The translations under genes were made by a program, and so were the position numbers. From contig JAJNDJ010000054.1 of the NCBI GenBank assembly GCA_021156345.1, positions 1 through 6,146 on the forward strand: a stretch of 6,146 nucleotides of DNA. Direction: 5' to 3'. Numbering within the stretch: position 1 is the stretch's first letter; every line of letters starts with the position of its first letter. The notes under the pieces were generated by a model. That model made no database searches and was not told the DNA's origin. It saw only the letters and a program-made list of their open reading frames with translations. The stretch is from Rubrobacteraceae bacterium. Its GTDB lineage: Bacteria; Actinomycetota; Rubrobacteria; Rubrobacterales; Rubrobacteraceae. This document shows, piece by piece, positions 1 through 5,318 of the stretch.

Positions 1-106
1 TCGCAACCCAGGTCCGATCTACGACTCCTCGATGAGAGATATCTTCGAGCTCATCCTGCATCGCATCCGCGACCTTGAGATCCAACGCGGGGAGTTTCCA
101 AGGTAA
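1..106 (+). CDS. Chorismate mutase, AroQ type (3' end only)
   Basis: Only the C-terminal 34 residues are inside the window (frame starting at base 2, TAA stop at 104-106). They read N-P-G-P-I-Y-D-S-S-M-R-D-I-F-E followed by a charged amphipathic helix. From memory, this lines up with the last helix of the AroQ chorismate mutase domain at the N terminus of Bacillus subtilis AroA (N-D-G-P-F-E-N-S-T-I-Q-H-I-F-K-E). AroQ enzymes convert chorismate to prephenate in the cytoplasm, toward Phe and Tyr. In B. subtilis this domain is fused to DAHP synthase and mediates prephenate feedback; here a stop codon ends it one base before the DAHP synthase ATG. The active-site Gln usually found in this helix appears to be Glu (codon 77-79), if the alignment is ungapped. 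The identification rests on a short tail plus the very telling neighbour; a longer AroQ-containing protein is possible because the start is not visible. Confidence 0.72.
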   Translation, partial: RNPGPIYDSSMRDIFELILHRIRDLEIQRGEFPR

Positions 107-107
107 C

Positions 108-920
108 ATGGACGTTTCGGCAGGCGTAAAGACCAATGTAAAGACCACCAACGGCATGATCCGGCCAGACACCTTCAGGGTGATAGCGGGCCCATGTACG
201 GTCGAGAGTTACGAGCAGTTCGTCGCCTCCGCGAAAGCCGTAAGGCAAGCCGGCTTCGACTACGTCCGCGGCGGTGCCTTCAAGCCCCGCACCTCCCCTT
301 ACTCCTTCCAGGGACTGGGCGAGGAGGGGCTCAAGATACTCTCCGAAGTCTCCGGGGACCTTGGCCTGAAGGTCGTCACGGAGGTAATGGATCCTTACGA
401 CATAGAGATGGTCATGGAGCACGCGGAGATATTGCAGATCGGCGCCCGCAACATGGCCAACTTCTCCTTGCTCAAGCGCGTCGGCGGGGCGATAGCCGGC
501 ACGGATCATGGCGTCGTCCTCAAGAGAGGGCTCTCGGCGACGGTCGAGGAGTGGCTGCTCGCGGCCGAGTACGTCACGGCGGCGGGTGGGGACAACGTAG
601 TCTTGTGTGAACGTGGGATCCGCACTTTCGAGACGAGCACGCGTTTCACGCTGGACCTCTCTGCGGTGATCGTGGCCAAGAGGCTGACGGATCTGCCCGT
701 AATCGTTGACCCCTCCCACGCCGCCGGACGGCGAGACCTGGTCGTGCCGCTCTCGAAAGCAGCAGTAGCGGCTGAGGCCGACGGCCTGATGGTGGAGAGC
801 CACCACGAGCCGCGGGAGGCGTTGTGTGACGGGGAGCAGGCGCTCCCTGTCGAGGCCCTACTGGGTATGAAGGACGTGCTGCAACCCTTCGCCAGTGCCA
901 TGGGCAGGGAGGTTATCTAG
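108..920 (+). CDS. aroF: 3-deoxy-7-phosphoheptulonate (DAHP) synthase, type I-beta
   Basis: Cytoplasmic enzyme condensing phosphoenolpyruvate and erythrose-4-phosphate to DAHP, the committed step of the shikimate pathway. The 270-residue product is a bare catalytic (beta/alpha)8 barrel after a ~20-residue N-terminal tail. Visible family motifs are A-G-P-C-T-V-E-S (27-34), R-G-G-A-F-K-P-R-T-S-P (54-64), Q-I-G-A-R-N-M (110-116), L-K-R-G (138-141), C-E-R-G-I-R-T (167-173) and D-P-S-H-A-A-G-R-R (201-209). The metal ligands expected for the family are present: C30, H204, E230 and D241. There is no N-terminal ferredoxin-like/ACT regulatory domain as in Thermotoga and no fused mutase, so feedback control may come from the separate chorismate mutase upstream (inference). 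A small insertion (about residues 127-135) precedes the L-K-R-G motif compared with B. subtilis. I chose ATG 108 because it follows the upstream stop by one base; an in-frame TTG at 75 would overlap the upstream gene. Possible Shine-Dalgarno pieces are GGGGAG (89-94) and AAGG (100-103), neither ideally spaced, which suggests coupling. Confidence 0.96.
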   Translation: MDVSAGVKTNVKTTNGMIRPDTFRVIAGPCTVESYEQFVASAKAVRQAGFDYVRGGAFKPRTSPYSFQGLGEEGLKILSEVSGDLGLKVVTEVMDPYDIEMVMEHAEILQIGARNMANFSLLKRVGGAIAGTDHGVVLKRGLSATVEEWLLAAEYVTAAGGDNVVLCERGIRTFETSTRFTLDLSAVIVAKRLTDLPVIVDPSHAAGRRDLVVPLSKAAVAAEADGLMVESHHEPREALCDGEQALPVEALLGMKDVLQPFASAMGREVI

Positions 921-928
921 TCTCGGGC

Positions 929-2554
929 ATGAGTCCCGGAGGTTCTGTGGGCCGCCTCGGGGACAGGTTCGTTCTCGTGCGCCAGCTCGGCTCAGGCGGC
1001 AGATCCCGTGTCTTCCTGGGACGCGATGAGATACTCGACCGTCCCGTCGCCGTCAAGATCGTGGAACAGGATCCCCAAGACCCTGAGATCAGTCTGCGAT
1101 TTCAGCGCGAGGGGAGGTCCGCCGCCAGGCTCTCCCACCCCAACATCGTCAGGGTCTTCGACGCGGGCGAAGACGAGCTTGATGGGCGCGGAGTCTCCTA
1201 TATCGTCATGGAGTACGTCCCTGGCGGCGACTTCGAGGATCTGATCGACAGAAACGGACCTGTCCCCGAGACGATGCTCTTGCGGATTGGGGCCGACGTC
1301 GCCTCGGGACTCACCCACGCCCACGAGCGGGGCATTATCCACCGCGACATAAAGCCACGCAACATACTGCTCGATGAGCGAGGGAGTCCCAAACTTGCAG
1401 ACTTCGGCATAGCACGGGCCCTCGACGAGACGTACCTCGGGACGCTGGCTTATTCCTCCCCAGAGCAACTGAGGGGTGAGAGGGTTACCCCCAAGAGTGA
1501 CGTCTACTCGTTCGGTGCCACCCTCTACCACGCGGCGGTCGGGGAACAGCCCTTTTCGGGCAACTCCATAGAGGTCGCAAACCAGCACGTACTGAAGGTT
1601 CCCGCACCTCCCAGGGAGAGGGGAGCGCAGATCAGCGAGCGGCTCGAGACTCTGATCCTCGGTTGCCTCGCCAAGAAGCCTTCCGAGCGCCCCGATGCGG
1701 CCCGTCTCCACGACGAGTTGCTCCAGAACGGTGCGGCCGAGGCGAGCGCGGCGCTCGCCTCGCCGGTGGCCAGAGCCCGGGACGGCGGCCTCCCTGGTGC
1801 GGCAGTAACCTCGCGCTTGACAGGGGCGGCGAGGTCGACCGGGTCTTCTGGTGTCGGGGTCTTCGGACGAGGGAAGGCCCATCAGAGCCCTTCTTCGGGC
1901 CGACCCGAGGGTACGATAGACCTCCCGACACGCACCTTCAGGGCAGGCTCTCGGCAGAGGATGATGCTGGCCGTTCTCCTGGCCGCCCTACTCCTTTTGC
2001 TACTAACCCTTGCGGGCGCCTGGGCGCTGTTAGGCCAACAGGAGCTGGGTGGAGGGACCCCAGGCCAGGGCGCCGGCCGGAACGAACAAGCCGGTGGCGG
2101 ACCCCAGAAGTCCGAAGAAGCGCCTGGGAAGGGGGCTGGTGAGGAGGTCCGGAATCCCTCGGGTGGCTCAGGGTCCTCGAACGGTGCCCAGGAAGAGAAC
2201 CAGGCTCCGGCCCCGCCGCTCGTGAAGGCTGAGAGAGTCGTATACAACCTGTACTATCAGGAGTCTTTCAATAGGGTAGACGCCTCGTGGGCGTACCTTT
2301 CCGAGCGGCTGCAGAACGAGATAGGTTCTCCTGAGCGGTGGGCCGAGCGCGAAGACATCTACACGTTCACCTACATGGAGTTTACCTCGTTGCCTGTGGC
2401 CAGGACCGTTGGTGATACCGCCGAGGTCACGTTCGAGGTGAGGTTGGATCACACGTGGGGATCGGAGTCTCTCTCGGGGACATGGGTCTGCGTCAACGAG
2501 GGTGGGGAGTGGAAGCTGGACCGTCTGGAGAACGCGCAGCGCGTGCGAGTGTAG
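929..2554 (+). CDS. Transmembrane Ser/Thr protein kinase 1, PknB-like, with shortened activation loop
   Basis: Receptor-type Hanks kinase, 541 residues counted from ATG 929. The kinase domain spans about residues 14-262: glycine loop L-G-S-G-G-R-S-R-V-F (20-29), ATP lysine K43, helix-C Glu E61, hinge M-E-Y-V-P-G-G (94-100), catalytic H-R-D (D140) with K142 and N145, D-F-G (158-160), S-P-E (177-179), D191 and R254. All catalytic residues are present. Oddly, only A-L-D-E-T-Y lies between D-F-G-I-A-R and L-G-T, seven residues fewer than in the paralogue downstream, so the usual T-x-T phosphosites are missing; T168 and Y169 are the only hydroxyl residues left there. A linker (263-340) and basic R-Q-R precede one membrane helix (345-368), consistent with cytoplasmic kinase and external C terminus. 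A Gly/Gln-rich stalk (370-430) leads to a ~110-residue domain, possibly NTF2-like. Start is uncertain: GTG 947 has GGAGG four bases upstream and aligns exactly with the start of kinase 2. It follows aroF by 8 bases. Confidence 0.93.
   Translation: MSPGGSVGRLGDRFVLVRQLGSGGRSRVFLGRDEILDRPVAVKIVEQDPQDPEISLRFQREGRSAARLSHPNIVRVFDAGEDELDGRGVSYIVMEYVPGGDFEDLIDRNGPVPETMLLRIGADVASGLTHAHERGIIHRDIKPRNILLDERGSPKLADFGIARALDETYLGTLAYSSPEQLRGERVTPKSDVYSFGATLYHAAVGEQPFSGNSIEVANQHVLKVPAPPRERGAQISERLETLILGCLAKKPSERPDAARLHDELLQNGAAEASAALASPVARARDGGLPGAAVTSRLTGAARSTGSSGVGVFGRGKAHQSPSSGRPEGTIDLPTRTFRAGSRQRMMLAVLLAALLLLLLTLAGAWALLGQQELGGGTPGQGAGRNEQAGGGPQKSEEAPGKGAGEEVRNPSGGSGSSNGAQEENQAPAPPLVKAERVVYNLYYQESFNRVDASWAYLSERLQNEIGSPERWAEREDIYTFTYMEFTSLPVARTVGDTAEVTFEVRLDHTWGSESLSGTWVCVNEGGEWKLDRLENAQRVRV
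938..942 (+). promoter_or_regulatory. Possible ribosome binding site for an alternative start of kinase 1
   Basis: GGAGG lies four bases before GTG 947, which is in frame with ATG 929. The ATG itself has its nearest Shine-Dalgarno-like sequence (GGGAGG, 907-912) 16 bases away, which is too far. The GTG start gives an N terminus V-G-R-L-G-D-R-F that matches kinase 2 (V-I-R-F-A-D-R-F) residue for residue from the start codon. The four-base spacing is short, so this remains a candidate. Confidence 0.5.
1738..1762. repeat. Perfect 12-bp inverted repeat inside the kinase 1 gene
   Basis: The arms CGAGGCGAGCGC and GCGCTCGCCTCG are exact reverse complements separated by a single G. In RNA this would fold as a very stable GC-rich hairpin of about 11 bp with a three-base loop. 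It encodes the Ala/Ser-rich start of the juxtamembrane linker (around residues 270-278), just after the kinase domain. No T-run follows on either strand, so it is not a standard intrinsic terminator. It may be a codon-bias accident in an Ala-rich stretch or a pause or folding element. Confidence 0.6.
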
Positions 2555-2582
2555 TCGACCTTGTACAGGATGTCTCGTCTGT

Positions 2583-2618
2583 TCGGCATCGCGCCGTCCT
2601 TACCCTATAATCACGCGC
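2583..2618 (+). promoter_or_regulatory. Predicted leaderless promoter of kinase 2
   Basis: A perfect -10 hexamer TATAAT occupies 2606-2611. Seventeen bases upstream is TCGGCA (2583-2588), matching the -35 consensus TTGACA at four of six positions. Seven bases after the -10 box comes the GTG at 2619, exactly where a transcript would begin. No Shine-Dalgarno sequence precedes that GTG. This arrangement is the hallmark of leaderless mRNAs, which are common in Actinobacteria. It sits in the only sizeable non-coding gap (2555-2618), so it can drive kinase 2, htrA and rpiA separately from the upstream genes. Confidence 0.68.
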
Positions 2619-2623
2619 GTGAT
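2610..2623. promoter_or_regulatory. 14-bp perfect palindrome over -10 box end, transcription start and start codon (candidate operator)
   Basis: ATCACGCGCGTGAT is its own reverse complement. It begins in the last two bases of the TATAAT box and ends two bases after the GTG start codon, so a dimeric repressor bound here would block both polymerase and start-site access. It would not form an RNA hairpin if transcription starts at 2619, because half of it would be untranscribed; that favours a DNA-binding role if it has one. No second copy was noticed in the window, and the binding protein is unknown. Confidence 0.45.
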
Positions 2624-4124
2624 CAGGTTCGCAGACAGGTTCGTTTTGGAGAACGAACTGGGCTCGGGAGGCATGGCCCGCGTCTTCCTGGGACGAGATG
2701 AGGTACTGGACCGTCTCGTGGCCGTGAAGCTGCTCGACCCTGTTCACGGCGATACTGATATCGGCGACCGCTTCGAGCGCGAGGGACGCACCGCAGCCCG
2801 CCTCGCACACCCGAATATAGTGCAGATCTACGACGCAGGAGACGCCGAGTTCGACGGTAGGGAGACCTCCTACATCGTGATGGAGTATGTCCCTGGCGGA
2901 GACCTCAAGCGTTTCATTGACCGGAGGGGAAGGTTGACCGGCCAGGAGCTAGCCAGGTTCGGTGACGAGGTCTGTGCCGGTCTGGCCCACGCCCATGAGC
3001 ACGGGGTGATCCACCGCGACATCAAGCCCCACAACATCTTGCTCGACGAGAACGGGCATGCCAAGGTAACCGACTTCGGCATAGCCCGCGCCCTCGACAC
3101 TACGCAGGCGACGCGTACAGGCTTCTTTTTGGGGACGGCCCTGTACTCTTCGCCGGAACAACTTCAGGGACGGAAGGTGACACCAAAGAGCGACATCTAC
3201 TCGCTCGGGACTACGCTGTATCAGGCAGCCGCGGGAGAACCGCCCTTCGCCGGCCAAACCCCGATAGAGATCGCAAGCCAGCACGTCTCCAAGATTCCGA
3301 CACCGCCACGCGAGCGTCGCGCCGAAGTGAGCGAAACCATGGAGGCTTTGATCCTCAGCTGCCTCGCCAAGGATCCTGATGATCGCCCGACCGCCGAAGA
3401 GGTCCGTTCCCGGCTCGGCGCGGAGATCCGTAAGACCGCGGCGACGCAGGCGCAACCAGCCGCCTCGGTCGGAGCGGCACACGCTTCCGCTGCGCCCTTG
3501 CATCCTCCGACGGGCCGACCTGGTGGTGACGGCGACCGGCCGAAACAGAGGGGGGGACTCCTGGGTGCACTGGCGCTACTGGCCGTGCTCGTCGTGATTG
3601 GAGTCCTCGCCGCGCCAAACCTCCTCGGAGGGGGTGGAGACCAGAATGCTGGTTCCAACAACGCGCGGGGCGGGAACGCCGGACCCTCCGGTGGGGGTTC
3701 TGGTGGTGATCAGAGTCCGGACGGGGGTCAGCAGCAGAGCGTAGCGTCCTCTCCATCGCAGAACGGTTCAGAGCATGGTAGCCTCACGGCGCAGGCCGCC
3801 GAACAGACGATTCTGGAAGTCTACTCGACGGCGGCTGATGGAGAATACGATACCTCTTACGGCCTGCTATCCCAAAAATTCAAGGCGACCACAGTACCCA
3901 CACAGCCCGAGTGGAGCGGCCAGTTTGATACCTTGGAGAGCATACGCTTCGTTCGAGGTCCTGACGCCAAGGTATCTGGCAACACAGCCACGGTAACCGG
4001 GGTTACCATAGCCGAGAGAGTCAGCCGGACCGAGCGTAACACCGTCACCTGGCGCCTGGTGAACGAAAGCGCAGAGTGGAAACTAGACGGCATCCCGTCT
4101 TTTCAGCGAGATGTCATCTCATGA
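2619..4124 (+). CDS. Transmembrane Ser/Thr protein kinase 2, PknB-like, with intact activation loop
   Basis: Receptor-type Hanks kinase of 501 residues, paralogue of the gene just upstream. Kinase domain about residues 8-256: glycine loop L-G-S-G-G-M-A-R-V-F (14-23), K37, E55, hinge M-E-Y-V-P-G-G (88-94), H-R-D (D134) with K136 and N139, D-F-G (152-154), S-P-E (178-180), D192. The activation loop T-T-Q-A-T-R-T-G-F-F-L-G-T (161-173) places T165 and T167 at the positions of the autophosphorylated T171 and T173 of mycobacterial PknB. An Ala/Pro-rich linker, K-Q-R-G (309-312), one membrane helix (about 313-332), a Gly/Ser/Gln stalk (336-390) and a ~110-residue external domain (391-501, ending near E-W-K-L-D-G) follow. 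There are no PASTA repeats; the external domain resembles that of kinase 1 and may be NTF2-like (inference). I chose GTG 2619 because it sits seven bases after a perfect -10 box and matches the N terminus of kinase 1; a longer reading frame from 2502 would run into the upstream gene and has no homologous N-terminal sequence. Confidence 0.94.
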   Translation: MIRFADRFVLENELGSGGMARVFLGRDEVLDRLVAVKLLDPVHGDTDIGDRFEREGRTAARLAHPNIVQIYDAGDAEFDGRETSYIVMEYVPGGDLKRFIDRRGRLTGQELARFGDEVCAGLAHAHEHGVIHRDIKPHNILLDENGHAKVTDFGIARALDTTQATRTGFFLGTALYSSPEQLQGRKVTPKSDIYSLGTTLYQAAAGEPPFAGQTPIEIASQHVSKIPTPPRERRAEVSETMEALILSCLAKDPDDRPTAEEVRSRLGAEIRKTAATQAQPAASVGAAHASAAPLHPPTGRPGGDGDRPKQRGGLLGALALLAVLVVIGVLAAPNLLGGGGDQNAGSNNARGGNAGPSGGGSGGDQSPDGGQQQSVASSPSQNGSEHGSLTAQAAEQTILEVYSTAADGEYDTSYGLLSQKFKATTVPTQPEWSGQFDTLESIRFVRGPDAKVSGNTATVTGVTIAERVSRTERNTVTWRLVNESAEWKLDGIPSFQRDVIS

Positions 4125-5316
4125 TAGTCGGGAAGGAAAGACACTGAAGACCGCACTCACAGCGCTCGTCTCCGCGATCATCGGCGGTCTCGTCACCGCT
4201 CTCTTTCTCGTCGTCGGGGTGTACGGCCTCGAAGACAGGTCGGGCAGCGTGACCATAAAGGAGGTTGCGCCGCCGCGCGAGTCGTCAGGGGGAACGATCG
4301 GGTCGCCTGCGGTTACCGACGGCTCCTCGGTGCACGAGGTGTACACGCGCGACGGCCGTGGCGTGGTCAGCGTTGACGTGGCTGCCACCTCTGATGCCGG
4401 GCCCGCTGGTGGGTCGGGGTTCGTGGTCGACGAGGCAGGGCATATAGTCACCAATCAGCACGTGGTAGAGGGGGCGGAAGAGATCTCCGTAAGGTTCGCC
4501 GACGGTGTGCGCAAGGAGGCTGAGGTCGTTGGGCAGGATCCTTCGACGGACGTCGCCCTTATACAGGTGGACGCGCCGAAGGAGGCGCTGAAGCCACTGA
4601 CGCTCGGGGACTCGAACTCGGTTGGGGTTGGGGAGCCGGTCATCGCCATCGGCAACCCCTTGAACGTCGGGATCAGTGTGAGCACGGGGATCGTGAGCGG
4701 CCTTGGCCGTCCCATAAAGGCCCCGAACAACTACACCATAAACGACGCCGTCCAGACCGATGCGGCCATAAACCCAGGCAACTCGGGTGGGCCGCTGCTC
4801 GATTTGCGCGGCACGGTCATAGGGGTCAACGCCCAGATCGCTTCCGAGTCGGGAGGCTTCGAAGGGGTTGGGTTCGCCGTCCCGATCAACACCGTCAAGA
4901 GCGTGATAAGGCAGCTTATAACCGAAGGGAAAGTGGTGCACGGCTACATCGGGGTATCCATGTACCAGTTGGGTATCGACGAGCTCTCCGCCTACACCGG
5001 GCTCTCCGAAAGAGCGCTCGATGAACGGTACGGTCTACCCGACAATGGGGCGATAGTTAGCGAAGTAACCCCAGACGGTCCGGCAGAGAAGGCTGGCATC
5101 CGGGGCGGGGATGTGAAAGAGATCGAGGGCATACGCGTGCCTATGGGGGACGTTATAACCGGGATCGAGGGCGACACTGTCTCTTCCTCCGAGGACGTGA
5201 TAGAAGTCGTCAACTCCGTGAAACCCGGCGAAAGGATCCTCATGACCGTCGTGACCCCCGGCGAGAAGGAGCGCCGCGTAGAAGTCACGGTCGGTACCAG
5301 ACCGGAAGGAGTGTAG
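4111..5316 (+). CDS. htrA: Membrane-anchored HtrA/DegP-family serine protease with PDZ domain
   Basis: Extracytoplasmic quality-control protease of 401 residues. A short basic N terminus is followed by one membrane helix (about 12-40) that anchors the enzyme with its protease domain outside. After a flexible segment, the trypsin-like domain (about 75-272) shows the catalytic triad in standard motifs: T-N-Q-H-V-V (H117), S-T-D-V-A-L (D147) and N-P-G-N-S-G-G-P (S225). G-V-G-F-A-V-P-I-N (252-260) closes the domain. One PDZ domain (about 277-395) starts at G-Y-I-G-V and contains G-P-A-E-K-A-G-I-R-G-G-D (323-334). About 12 extra residues (335-346) precede the G-D-V-I-T-G-I-E-G-D strand that normally follows directly, a variant I recall from other bacterial HtrAs. 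The ATG lies inside the end of the kinase 2 gene (14-base overlap, different frame) with only a weak ribosome site, so translation is probably coupled to the kinase. Ile codons are 13 AUA, 16 AUC and no AUU by my count, unusual for a GC-rich gene. Confidence 0.96.
   Translation: MSSHDSREGKTLKTALTALVSAIIGGLVTALFLVVGVYGLEDRSGSVTIKEVAPPRESSGGTIGSPAVTDGSSVHEVYTRDGRGVVSVDVAATSDAGPAGGSGFVVDEAGHIVTNQHVVEGAEEISVRFADGVRKEAEVVGQDPSTDVALIQVDAPKEALKPLTLGDSNSVGVGEPVIAIGNPLNVGISVSTGIVSGLGRPIKAPNNYTINDAVQTDAAINPGNSGGPLLDLRGTVIGVNAQIASESGGFEGVGFAVPINTVKSVIRQLITEGKVVHGYIGVSMYQLGIDELSAYTGLSERALDERYGLPDNGAIVSEVTPDGPAEKAGIRGGDVKEIEGIRVPMGDVITGIEGDTVSSSEDVIEVVNSVKPGERILMTVVTPGEKERRVEVTVGTRPEGV
5306..5311 (+). promoter_or_regulatory. 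Ribosome binding site of rpiA
   Basis: AAGGAG, seven bases before GTG 5319, is a near-ideal Shine-Dalgarno sequence. It lies inside the last codons of htrA and fixes the rpiA start at the GTG two bases after the htrA stop. It is the clearest ribosome site in the window. Confidence 0.85.
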
Positions 5317-5318
5317 GG

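Noticed and set aside
75..107. TTG start for DAHP synthase at 75
   Set aside because: It overlaps the mutase gene by 32 bases and adds residues with no family counterpart; ATG 108 directly after the stop is simpler.
51..806. Long open frame on the minus strand opposite aroF
   Set aside because: It is antisense to a gene with a complete set of DAHP synthase motifs; its product has no recognisable domain and arises from GC-rich third positions.
992..1882. Long open frame on the minus strand opposite kinase 1 (296 residues)
   Set aside because: Shadow of the kinase gene; the sense frame has every kinase motif, and the antisense product is Gly/Arg-rich with no domain.
1632..2247. Overlapping open frames on both strands over the linker and stalk of kinase 1
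   Set aside because: Low-complexity GC-rich coding sequence leaves all frames open; the products are Arg/Pro/Gly-rich without start signals or domains.
2555..2605. Terminator between kinase 1 and kinase 2
   Set aside because: No stem with a following T-run could be found in this gap, so read-through from kinase 1 is possible alongside the internal promoter.
2502..2618. Extended N terminus of kinase 2 starting at 2502
   Set aside because: It would overlap the end of kinase 1, adds a Cys/Arg-rich sequence with no counterpart in the paralogue, and runs through the promoter-like element.
3992..4007. Inverted repeat GGTAACC-GG-GGTTACC near the end of kinase 2
   Set aside because: Seven-bp arms arising from a repeated Val-Thr-Gly-Val-Thr coding pattern; no promoter or T-run nearby. 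Likely coincidence.
4285..4941. Minus-strand open frame opposite htrA (218 residues)
   Set aside because: Antisense shadow; the sense strand encodes the full catalytic triad and PDZ domain.
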